From Rhodoblastus sp. 17X3 (GTDB taxonomy: Bacteria > Pseudomonadota > Alphaproteobacteria > Rhizobiales > Beijerinckiaceae), in the NCBI RefSeq assembly GCF_030056575.1, contig NZ_JASHHX010000002.1:124001-188000 (forward strand): a stretch of DNA of 64,000 bases. The letters run 5' to 3'. This document shows positions 36,625 to 46,100 of this stretch, in pieces. The notes below the pieces were generated by a model. That model did no database searches, was not told the origin of the DNA, and saw only the letters and a program-made list of their open reading frames with translations. The translations under genes were made by a program, and so were the position numbers. Each line of letters opens with the position of its first letter. Position 1 is the first letter of the stretch.

Positions 36625-38061
36625 TCAGGAGGTTTTCGTCAACCGCGGCGGCTTCCATTCGCCCTTGCCGGGCGGAAGGATGGAGGGCGGTTCGGTCTTG
36701 GGCCAGTAGAGCCGCATCACCAGATAGATTGATCCGGCAGGCGCCGGAAGCCAGTTCGATTCCTTGTCCGCCCCGGGCGATTGATTCTGGATATAGAGCG
36801 TCAGCGAGCCATCCGCGTTGCGCTTCAAATTCGGCAACATGGGCGAATTGATCAGGTAGCGGTCGATCGGATTCTTCACCAGCAATTGCGTCTTGCCGTC
36901 ATACATGGTGACGGACCAGAAGGCGTTGACCGGAGGCAAGCTGTCGGCGGCGAAGGTCAGCGTATAGGCGTGAGCGGCGCCGTCGAGCAGTGCGCCGACG
37001 CCGTCCTGGTGGGTCATTGGATACATCGCCTCTTCGGCGTCATTGGCGTAGATCCCGGCCTTCGCCAGCGCCGCGCGCGCGAGCCAGTCGCCGTTGAAAA
37101 AGGAGGCGTCGCCGCCTGCCGCGCCGACGCGCCAGCCGTTCACATCGACGCCGCGCTGCGCCACGGCTCCGTCTGTCTTGCGGGCGCCTTTCTGCATGCC
37201 AAGCGCGATTTCGCGTTTCTGCTCGACCGACAAATCGTCGAAATTGAACTTCTTGCCGGGACCGATTCCGATCTGCGCCATCCTCGCGCGAATCTCCGCC
37301 TCGTTGGGCGCCGGGGGGATGAATTGCAGGGCGAAATCGAGGAATTCGAAGAAGAGTCCCTTGACTGAATCCCTGTCGATCTTCGGAAAATCGATCTGTG
37401 GCGCGGCGGGCGGCGCTGGCTGTTTCAGAAAGGCGGAGAGCGGCTGGACCTTATATCCGGACTGCACCTTGATGACGTTGTCGATGTCGGCCGCGTCGAA
37501 CAACTGGGTGCGGTAGATCGCGCCGCCGAGTTCGCTCCCGGACCTGAAGACCTTCTTGATCCCGGGCGGAATTTCGCCCTTCCAATCGGGGCCGACCACG
37601 AGATAGTCGCCCGCTTCGCTTCCGGTCGTCCGTGAGCCGATATAGCCGAAATTATAGGTGCTTCCGTCGAACAGCTGTACGGAATAATAGCGCTTCGGAT
37701 CGATGGCGGGAACGGACAGAACCAGCGGTTCGGTGCGCAAATCCATGAACAGCATCGAATAGGGCGTGTCGCTGTTCGGGGTGACGACCGCGGTGTCCTT
37801 GTAGGTGAAGACCTCGTGGGCGTTGGCGATCTCGTTAAAGGGCGCCTTGAACTGGCTGGAACTCCGGTCGATCGCGATCTGATACATCACGGAATAGTTC
37901 ATGACGATCGGCAGGCCGAAGATGAACGCTTCCTCGGCGATGTCCCGGATCGCGTCGGAGTCGGGACGCGAGGAGTCGGCTTGTGCGACCGCGGTAAACG
38001 GCGCGGCCGAGGCGAGAGCGACGAAGCCCACGGATTTCAACAAGTTGCGCTTGGATAGCAT
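36625..38061 (-). CDS. Exported DUF1254/DUF1214 protein
   Basis: 478 residues from the ATG at 38061, which has GGAG eight bases upstream. The signal peptide (FVALASAAPFTAVAQA) has basic residues typical of export. DUF1254 covers roughly residues 45-175 (EEAFIFGLPIVMNYSVMYQI; VVTPNSDTPYSMLFMDLRTE) and DUF1214 covers the last 120 (HAYTLTFAADSLPPVNAFWS; NPIDRYLINSPMLPNL). No catalytic function is established for these domains. It follows the arylsulfatase gene by 185 bases on the same strand, and such pairs recur in other proteobacteria. Confidence 0.85.
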   Translation of the reverse strand: MLSKRNLLKSVGFVALASAAPFTAVAQADSSRPDSDAIRDIAEEAFIFGLPIVMNYSVMYQIAIDRSSSQFKAPFNEIANAHEVFTYKDTAVVTPNSDTPYSMLFMDLRTEPLVLSVPAIDPKRYYSVQLFDGSTYNFGYIGSRTTGSEAGDYLVVGPDWKGEIPPGIKKVFRSGSELGGAIYRTQLFDAADIDNVIKVQSGYKVQPLSAFLKQPAPPAAPQIDFPKIDRDSVKGLFFEFLDFALQFIPPAPNEAEIRARMAQIGIGPGKKFNFDDLSVEQKREIALGMQKGARKTDGAVAQRGVDVNGWRVGAAGGDASFFNGDWLARAALAKAGIYANDAEEAMYPMTHQDGVGALLDGAAHAYTLTFAADSLPPVNAFWSVTMYDGKTQLLVKNPIDRYLINSPMLPNLKRNADGSLTLYIQNQSPGADKESNWLPAPAGSIYLVMRLYWPKTEPPSILPPGKGEWKPPRLTKTS

Positions 38062-38246
38062 CGGGCGTTCTCCGGTTTTGGCGCGTTCGGTCGCGACGCG
38101 CTCTGTCTGGTTTATGCGGTCGGCGCAAGCCGCGCGGGCGACGGGTCGCCCGCGAAGACGAGGACTGATCTGCTTCAGCAGTCTTGAAGGGAAATCCCTC
38201 CCGCCGCATGTTTCGACGTCGGACGCGCCGGCGTCGGGGCGATGGT

Positions 38247-40802
38247 TCACTTGCCGTCCTGAGCCGCCTGGGCGCCTTCCGCCAGCTTCTTGATGTCGGC
38301 TTCGGTCAGAACCGGCGGCTCGACCGTGATATTCAGCTTGTCGATCTTTCCGGTGAAGGCGAAGGGCGTCTGGTAGTCCCGGTCGTCGATCGGCGAGCCA
38401 GACTTGGCGCCGATGTCGAAGGTCTCGTCGATCGGCAGCAGCAGCGGGATGGTTTTATCCAGCTTCTGGGTCGCGACGACCTTGCCATCCACGCTGAAGG
38501 TTCCGACGCCCGGGCGACCGAGGCCGCTGAGGTTGTTGAAGGCCAGCGTGGCGAAGCCGAGGCCGTCATATTTGAAGTCATAGACGAGTGTGTGCTTGCC
38601 GGGCGCGAGAACGTCCGGCCCTTCCCATTTCACCCGTTTCAGGTCGAGCAGGTTCCACGTGAAGACCGGCTTGCCCTTCAGCAGATAGAGGCCAAAGCCG
38701 CCGAAGCGGCCGCCTTCCGACACGATATTGCCTTCCGCGCCGCCCTGCGGGACGTCGATTTCGGCGGTGATCGTGTAGGAAGTGTTCAGCAAGTTGGGCG
38801 CCGCGTTGTCCACGATGCCTGTGATCGGGTTGCCCGAATAATCGAATGACTTGCGGCCCGCGGCGAGTCCGGGGCGCGACGCTACGACCCGGGTCGCCAC
38901 CGAGGCGTCGAGCGGCAGAACCTGATATTTGGCGAATTCGCCGAACATCCGGTCGGTCAGCTCCCGGACCCTCTGCGGGTTCTGCGCCGCGACGTCATGG
39001 TTCTGTGTCCAGTCGTGGCGGACGTCGTATAGTTCGAACTTATAGGCGGCGGCGGGGTCCTCGATGGCCTTGCCGAGCAGTTCCCACGGGGCGCGAACCG
39101 GCACGGCGCTGAGCATCCAACCGTCATTATAGAGGCCCTGCACGCCCATCATTTCGAAATATTGCGTCTTGTGCGGCGAGGGCGCGTCGGCGTTGGCTTT
39201 GTCGAAGCTATAGGCCATGCTCACGCCCTCGATCGGTTTCTGCCCGATGCCGTCAACGCTGTCGGGCGCCGGAATGCCTGTGGCCTCCAGAATGGTCGGC
39301 ACGACGTCGACGACATGGTGGAACTGCCAGCGCACGCCGCCCTTGTCCTTGATTCTGTCGGGCCAGGAAACGACCATGCCATTGCGGGTGCCGCCGAAAA
39401 AGGACGGAATCTGCTTGGTCCATTTATAGGGCGTGTCGAACGCCCACGCCCAAGGCACGGCGAAATGGGGATAGGTCTGGTCCGTGCCCCAGGCGTCATA
39501 GAAATATTTCAACTGGTCCTCGACGGGAACCTGAACGCCGTTGAAGACGAGGGTTTCGCTCGGCGTGCCGTTGAGGCCGCCCTCGGCGGAGGCGCCGTTG
39601 TCGCCGTTGATGAAGATGATCAGCGTGTTGTCGAGCCTGCCCAGCCTCTCGATCTCGCCGATGACGCGGCCGATTTCATTGTCCGTATAGGCCAGATAGG
39701 CGGCGTAAACCTCGGCCTGGCGGATATAGAGCTTCTTCTCGTCCGCGCTCAGTTCGTCCCAGTTTCTGAACAGGTCATGCGGCCAGGCGGTGAGTTCGGC
39801 GTCCTGCGGGATCACGCCAAGCTTTTTCTGATTGGCGAAGATTGTCTCGCGCAGCTTGTTCCAGCCCTGGTCGAACAGATGCAGGTCGCTGACCTTCCTG
39901 ACCCATTCCGGCGTCGGATGATGCGGCGCGTGGGTCGCGCCCGGGGCGAAATAGAGCAGGAAGGGCATCGACGGATCGATGTCGTTCAGCTGGTCCACCC
40001 AGCGGATCGCGTCATCGGCCATGGCGGTGACGAGGTTCCATTTCGGATTGCCCTGAAAGGGCTGGATCGCGGTGGTGTTGCGGAACAGGTTCGGCTGCCA
40101 CTGGCTGGTGTCGCCGCCGACGAAGCCGTAGAAATATTCGAAGCCCATGCCGGTCGGCCACTGGTCGAACGGGCCGGCCTGGCTGGCGGTATAGGTGGGC
40201 GTGTTGTGGTTCTTGCCGAACCACGAGGTGCGATAGCCGTTTTCGAGCAGGACCCGGCCGATGGTGGCGCTGTCCCGGGGAATGATGGAATTATAGCCGG
40301 GGAAGCCGGTCGATTGTTCCGAAACCACGCCAAAGCCGACCGAATGATGGTTGCGGCCGGTGATGAGCGCCGCACGGGTCGGCGAGCACAGCGAGGTGGT
40401 GTGGAAATTGGTGTAGCGCAGACCCTGCGCCGCTACCTTGTCGAGCGTCGGCGTGGGGATGACGCCGCCAAAGGTCGAGGGGGCGCCGAAGCCTTCGTCG
40501 TCGATCAGGATCAGCAGGACGTTCGGGGCGCCCTTGGGCGGAACAACGCGCGCCGGCCAGTACGGCTTGGACTGCGGGGCGTTGAGTTCGATCCGACCGC
40601 CGAATTTCTGCGGAAACGGCGGCAGCACATGGCCGTCGATGGTCGTCGTGGCGTTGGCCGCGCCCGGCGTCCCGTTGATCTGCTGCGCCTGGGCGCCTTC
40701 GGTCAGGCCGATCGCCAGACCTAGTGCGAATCCCAGACCGGCGAGGGCCCTTGTCGTCTTTGGCGGCAGAAATTCCGCGACCGCATATCGGAGCGCTTCC
40801 AT
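38247..40802 (-). CDS. Exported arylsulfatase
   Basis: 851 residues from the ATG at 40802 (GAGGGA upstream). The signal peptide ends near EGAQAQ. The sulfatase core has the metal-binding ILIDDEGFG and the formylglycine motif CSPTRAALITGR, with the modified cysteine at about residue 139. It also has GRNHHSVGFG, YFAPGATHAPHHP and NGDNGASAEGG. The last 200 residues form a beta-rich domain of the type seen in large bacterial arylsulfatases. It hydrolyses sulfate esters in the periplasm or outside the cell. An activating formylglycine-generating enzyme is not in the window. It diverges from an AraC-type regulator. Confidence 0.9.
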   Translation of the reverse strand: MEALRYAVAEFLPPKTTRALAGLGFALGLAIGLTEGAQAQQINGTPGAANATTTIDGHVLPPFPQKFGGRIELNAPQSKPYWPARVVPPKGAPNVLLILIDDEGFGAPSTFGGVIPTPTLDKVAAQGLRYTNFHTTSLCSPTRAALITGRNHHSVGFGVVSEQSTGFPGYNSIIPRDSATIGRVLLENGYRTSWFGKNHNTPTYTASQAGPFDQWPTGMGFEYFYGFVGGDTSQWQPNLFRNTTAIQPFQGNPKWNLVTAMADDAIRWVDQLNDIDPSMPFLLYFAPGATHAPHHPTPEWVRKVSDLHLFDQGWNKLRETIFANQKKLGVIPQDAELTAWPHDLFRNWDELSADEKKLYIRQAEVYAAYLAYTDNEIGRVIGEIERLGRLDNTLIIFINGDNGASAEGGLNGTPSETLVFNGVQVPVEDQLKYFYDAWGTDQTYPHFAVPWAWAFDTPYKWTKQIPSFFGGTRNGMVVSWPDRIKDKGGVRWQFHHVVDVVPTILEATGIPAPDSVDGIGQKPIEGVSMAYSFDKANADAPSPHKTQYFEMMGVQGLYNDGWMLSAVPVRAPWELLGKAIEDPAAAYKFELYDVRHDWTQNHDVAAQNPQRVRELTDRMFGEFAKYQVLPLDASVATRVVASRPGLAAGRKSFDYSGNPITGIVDNAAPNLLNTSYTITAEIDVPQGGAEGNIVSEGGRFGGFGLYLLKGKPVFTWNLLDLKRVKWEGPDVLAPGKHTLVYDFKYDGLGFATLAFNNLSGLGRPGVGTFSVDGKVVATQKLDKTIPLLLPIDETFDIGAKSGSPIDDRDYQTPFAFTGKIDKLNITVEPPVLTEADIKKLAEGAQAAQDGK

Positions 40803-41041
40803 GGCGTCTTCCCTCAAGAAAATGCTTTCTGAACACCCGGGACGTGGGCGGAGCATATGGAATCCGCACGCGCGATCCAGCGGCGCAAAGCTAGCAGGCG
40901 CCGGACTTCTGTCATTAGCATTCTCGTGGCAAAATTGTCTTTTCAGCACAAAGCCGGATTGTTGCGCTTTGAGCGCAGTTTCCGTTGGCGGCGGCGGTTT
41001 GACGGTCGTCGCGGAGAGCGCTGGCGACGGGGTGGGGCGAT

Positions 41042-42058
41042 ATGGTCGCGACGATCAAGGTTAGAAATTTCCATGCCGTGAAGGACGTTCTGGAGAATTT
41101 CGGAGTGGCTCCGGCTGACGCCTTGAAGCGCGTAGGACTCGATCCAAACCTGTTTTCAAACAAGGAAAATGTCGTCCTCTACGCCGACGCCGCGCGGCTG
41201 GTGGAGGAATGCGCGCTGCTCACGAATTGCGACGATTTTGGCCTGCGGGTCGGGATGCGCGAGGACGCCTCGGCCATGGGGCTGACCGGCTTGCTGTCGC
41301 TCAGCGCCATGAGGGTTGGCGAGGCGCTGCAATTCATCGTCGCCGGCCTGAAAACCTCTGATACGGGCGGCGTGTTCGCGTTCGAGGCCCGTAACGGCTC
41401 AGTCTTTCTCAGCTATATTGTCGTTGATGGCGCCGCGCCGAGCCCAGAACAACTGGTTGACGGCGCGATGGCGGTCGCCTGCAACACATTGCGCCAGTTC
41501 TGCGGCGCCGAATGGCGGCCCGACCGCGTCGCCCTGACCCGGGAGCCGCCGCGCGATCCCAAACCGTTCCGCCAATTTTTTGGCGCGCCGGTGGACTTCG
41601 GGGCGCCAGCGGCCCATCTGGCTTGCCCGGCGGCCATCCTGAGCCGGACGGTCGCCACGCATAATCCGCAGCAACTGGAGATTCTCGTTCCGCTGTTCGA
41701 CGCGGCCGTCAGCCAGACGCGCGGCGATCTCGTCTCGACAGTCAGGGCCGTCCTGAAGGCCCAGGTCAGCGGGGGCCGCCTCACCCGTGCGCGCGTCGCC
41801 CAGGCGATGGGGCTGACGGAGCATGTTCTCGTCTATCGTCTGAACGAAGCCGGGGTCGCCTTCAGCGATCTCGCCGAAGAAGTGAAAAATGAACTTGCGC
41901 GCCAGATGCTCTCGGCGGGCAAGGAGTTGCGCGCGATCGCCGGAGAGCTCGGATTCGCCGACGCCAGCGCGTTCAGCCGCGCCTTCCTGAAATGGTCGGG
42001 CGAGACGCCCGGCCGCTGGCGCGCGGATCGGGCGCGCATGTCCGTTACCGAGAACTGA
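41042..42058 (+). CDS. AraC-family transcriptional regulator
   Basis: 338 residues. The N-terminal 200 match the ligand-binding domain found in OruR/ArgR-type AraC proteins (LENFGVAPADALKRVGLDPN; MGLTGLLSLSAMRVGEALQF). The C-terminal double helix-turn-helix is AraC type (LSAGKELRAIAGELGFADAS, then FSRAFLKWSGETPGRWR). It diverges from the arylsulfatase gene across 239 bases, so it probably controls that cluster. The signal it senses is unknown. Confidence 0.85.
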   Translation: MVATIKVRNFHAVKDVLENFGVAPADALKRVGLDPNLFSNKENVVLYADAARLVEECALLTNCDDFGLRVGMREDASAMGLTGLLSLSAMRVGEALQFIVAGLKTSDTGGVFAFEARNGSVFLSYIVVDGAAPSPEQLVDGAMAVACNTLRQFCGAEWRPDRVALTREPPRDPKPFRQFFGAPVDFGAPAAHLACPAAILSRTVATHNPQQLEILVPLFDAAVSQTRGDLVSTVRAVLKAQVSGGRLTRARVAQAMGLTEHVLVYRLNEAGVAFSDLAEEVKNELARQMLSAGKELRAIAGELGFADASAFSRAFLKWSGETPGRWRADRARMSVTEN

Positions 42059-42222
42059 AGTCCTTTGTCGGATTTTGGCCCCAACCGTTCAAGAGCGTCG
42101 CTTGTGCGACGTGGCGCTAATAACATGTAAGTTTATTATATAAAGAAATACACTGATGTTTCGACTTCATTGCAAAGCTGGCCTATGTATTGCATTGACA
42201 TGTTGAGAGCGTGAGGTCGCCC

Positions 42223-43089
42223 ATGTCCAAAGCCGGTCAGAATCTTTTTTCGTTTCAAAGCCGCCGTCTCGCTGTCGTGATGGGAACAAATGAAATCGCT
42301 TCCGCCGTCGCGGTCGCGCTGATCCGGGCGGGTTATCCGACCGTCATGAGCCATGATCCTTATCCGCCCGTCATCCGGCGCGGCATGGCCTTCCACGACG
42401 CGCTCTACGACGATTACGTCGAACTTGGCGGCATTGTCGGGCGGCGCGCGGAAAGCCTGCTCGAAATCGCCTCCGTTCTCGCGCGCAAGAGAAGCGTGGC
42501 GGTGTCGCCGCTCTCGCTCACCGATCTGCTAGCCCTGCGCGTGGCCGACGTCCTGGTCGATGCTCGGATGCAGAAGCACCGCATCACGCCCGATTTTCGC
42601 GGCCTCGCGCGCATCACAGTGGGGCTCGGGCCAAAATTCGTTGTCGGCGCCAATTGCGACATTGCGGTCGAGACGCGCCCCGCTCATACGGGCGCCCTCG
42701 TCGAATCCGGAGCGACGGAAGAGCCGGACGGCGAAGCGCGCCTGCTTGGCGGCGTGGGCCGCGAGCGTTTCGTCTATTCCGGTCGGGCGGGCGTCTGGCG
42801 TACGCCGGTCGATATCGGGATGTGGGTTCCAAAGGGCTTTTTAATTGGCCGCCATGAAGGCTCGCCGGTCCTGGCGCCACTCGACGGCCATGTGCGCGGC
42901 GTGGCGCGCGATTCGGCTTTCGCGCCGGCGGGCGTGAAACTATTGGAAATCGATCCGCGCGGGCGCGCCGAGGGCTGCAAGGGCGCCGACGAGCGCGGCC
43001 GGATGATCGCCGCCGCCACCTTGAAGGCGGTCAAGCTGGAGGCCGCCCGGCGCGAAACCATGGCCGATGCGGCGCCGGGCGCTCGCTGA
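42223..43089 (+). CDS. Molybdenum-hydroxylase-associated protein, YqeB/EF2563-like
   Basis: 288 residues from the ATG at 42223 (GAGG upstream). The Rossmann-like start (AVVMGTNEIASAVAVALIRA) and PPVIRRGMAFHDALYDDYVE, GLGPKFVVGANCDIAVETRP and GVKLLEIDPRGRAEGC fit the family linked to selenium-dependent molybdenum hydroxylases. Homologues are thought to help mature or insert the cofactor. The hydroxylase itself is not in the window. The gene is convergent with tamB, 15 bases apart. Confidence 0.78.
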   Translation: MSKAGQNLFSFQSRRLAVVMGTNEIASAVAVALIRAGYPTVMSHDPYPPVIRRGMAFHDALYDDYVELGGIVGRRAESLLEIASVLARKRSVAVSPLSLTDLLALRVADVLVDARMQKHRITPDFRGLARITVGLGPKFVVGANCDIAVETRPAHTGALVESGATEEPDGEARLLGGVGRERFVYSGRAGVWRTPVDIGMWVPKGFLIGRHEGSPVLAPLDGHVRGVARDSAFAPAGVKLLEIDPRGRAEGCKGADERGRMIAAATLKAVKLEAARRETMADAAPGAR

Positions 43090-43104
43090 CGGACGCGCGG
43101 CGTT

Positions 43105-46100
43105 TCAATATTCCCACTGCGTGGCGACGCCCGCCGAGGTGCTGCCGTCGGCGGCGGCTTCGCCCTGCACACGCAGCCGCCGGGTGACATCCACGCCGAG
43201 GGTCACGCCATTGTCGGCGGGCTTGGTGCCGGTCTGGACGCCAATCGTCACATTCCGCGTGATGTAGCGGCTGGCGCCGAGGCGCGGATTTCCGTCGGGA
43301 CCGAACTGGACGTCCAGACTGTCGACGCCGAGCTGGCGGCGCATCCTCTCCAGAACGCCGGGGCCGCCATTTCCGCTGAATTCGGCGACCGTCTGCGCCA
43401 GCTGCAGCGCCTGGATGGGGGTGAGGCCCCCCGACGCCGAGGCGAACAGCAGGCGCGAAATCACTTCGTCCTGCGGCAGTTCCGGCGACGAGGAGAAGGC
43501 GAACACGGGCTGGTCCGCCGGGCCGGTGATGGCGATGGTCGCGGTGACGTCGCCGGCGGAGGTCTGCGCGGCGAAATCAAGCTGCGGGATGGTCCCGCCG
43601 GCGAAGAAAACATTGCCGCGGTTGAATGACAGCCGCTTGCCCGCCAGCGTGAAGGCGCCGCGCCGAAGCTGGAACGCGCCATGGGTCACCGGGGCGGTCA
43701 GATCGCCGGTCACGGTCAGGTCGCCGCCCAGTTCCGCGTCCATGCCGTGGCCGCGCACGAAAATGCGCGAGGGCGCGCTGACGGCGATGTTGAGATCGGC
43801 GTTGAAGGCCGGGCGGGGCGCGCCCCTGCGGGCCTGTTTCGCCTTGCGTTGCGTTTCCAGCGCCAGACGCGCGCGGGCGGCGGGCGTCGGATCGACCTGG
43901 ACGGTATTTTCCAGCGGTCGGCTCGAAGAGGGGATGCGGTCCGGCACGCGAACATCGATGCTGTCGAAGGCGATCTTGCCGCCGATGCGCGGACGGCGCG
44001 CCAGCGGGCCGCTGAGGTCGAGCGCCAGATTGGCGACGGCCGTGACATAATCATTGGAGACCAGCTCCGCCCGCTGGCCCGTGACCCGTAGTGAGGCGGG
44101 AAATCCGGCGTCGGGCGCGACGCGGAAACTGCCGGCGACGCCGAGGGTTCCGCCGCCCCGTGTCGCGGCGGTGAAGCGCTCGACGACGACCTCATCGCCG
44201 CGCGCGCGCAGGCTGGCGGCGATCTGGTCGAACCGAATCCCCGCCAGCGGATCGTCGAAGGCTCCATTGGCCAGATTGGCCGAGCCGGACAGCTGCGGGT
44301 TTTGTGGCGAGCCTTGCGCGTGGGCGTCGATTGTCAGCCGCCCCCGCACGGTCTGGCCGCCGGCCGCCATGGCGACATTGGCCACAGCGGCGTCGAGCGC
44401 GGCGCGAATGGTCAGGTCCATGGCGCCGGCGGGGTCGAGCGGCAGGAAGCCGTCAGCCTGCGCGCTTCCGCCGCGCGGCAGGCTCAGGGCGGCGTTGAGG
44501 CTGGTCCGTCCGCCTTGCAGTCGCCCGGAGGCTTTGAGAGCGACGGCGGGAAGGCCCGCCGCACGCAGCGGAGGCGCCGACAGCCGCGCCAGTTCGAGCC
44601 GCCAGTCGCCGACGGGCGCCGAGGCCTTGCCGGCGATGCGCGCCGAAGCGTCGAGTGCGCCATCGAGTGCGAGATCCGGCGCCGCGAGCCTCGCCAGCGC
44701 CAGCGGAAGCGCCCTGGCGGAAATATTCAGGTCGAGCGTCTCGCCCGCCGTCCCATCCACATTCAGCCGGCCCGCGCCCGAGGCCAGCGCAAAGCCGCGA
44801 ATTTCGACCCCGCCAGCCGGGAAGGCGAAGCGCGCCGGTCCCGCCAGCGTGAGTCTCTGGCCCGCGCCCCTGGCCTCGAAGGCGCCGAGTTCGACCCGCA
44901 GCGGCGTCGAGGCGAACAGGCGGCCCCGGCTTTCGACCTGTATGCCCCGCGCTTCGGTCGAGAGGTTGAATTCGCTGGCGTCGCCAGCCGCCTTCGAGGT
45001 GAAGCGCAGACGCGGGATGCTTTCCCCTGCAAAGGTCGCGCGGTCGAGCGCGGCATTGGCGTCGAGTTTCGGCGCGCCGTAAAGGTCGCTGGCGCGGGCG
45101 TCGAGATCGAGCCGTTCGAGGCTGGCCTGCGCGCCGCGCAGGCCCGAGGCCTTTATCTGGATCGCGCCGGATTGCTTGCCGCCCTCGGAACTGAACGTGA
45201 ATTGGCCGTCGAGCCGGCCCGCCAGCTTCTGCAAGGCGAGCGGCGACAGGTCGTCGAGATCGTCGGCGCGCAGCGTCAGCGCGCCGTCCAGAAATTTTCC
45301 TGCCGTCAGCGCGCCGGACCCGGCGATGGCGACGGAGCCAAGGCTCAGATGATCGGCGACGAGGCGCCAGACCGATTGCGCGTCGCGCGCAACGTTCAGC
45401 GCGCCCTTGGCTGGTTTGCCGCTGACGATTCCATCGAGCGCGATCCGCGCGGACGGCGCCGCGACGAGGTCCCTGGCGGCGACATCGACATTCAGGCGCG
45501 GAATGGCGCGGCCCATCGAGCGCACGTCGGACAGGGCCAGCGTGATGGCGGCGTCGGGATGGGCCAACGAGCCGGTCAGGCGGCCCTGCGCCTTGGCGCG
45601 TCCCGTGACGTCGCTGGAGAGGCGGCCGAGGTCCGGGGCGTCGGCGGCGAAATTCACATCCGCTGTCGCGCGCGTGGCCTGCCCATCGAGGCGCGCGGTG
45701 ACATTGGGCGTGGAAAGCGTGAGGCCGTCAAAATGGAAGCCGTCCACGCTTTTGCCGAGCGCCCCGGCGATTTCGGCCTTGCCGCCGATCATGGCGTCGG
45801 CGGCGTCGATCCCGGTCGCCAGCTTTTCGCCGGTCGCCGCCACTTTGGCGTCGATGCGGCCTTGCGCGGGCGCGCCGGAAAGGTCGAGGCTTCCTTTGAA
45901 CGATCCGGCCAGCGCCGTTTTGGCGAGCGCGGCGAAGCGGCCCAGATCCGGCGCCGCGAAGGCGACGCGTCCCTTGAGCAGGTTCAGGCCGAAGGCGCCA
46001 GACGCTTCGAACTCGCCCGCGCCCGTGGCCAGTTTGGCGACCGACACATCGGCGTCGCCGCTCGGCGCGGCCCTTGCGCGCAGCGTGAGGGCGAGTTTGC

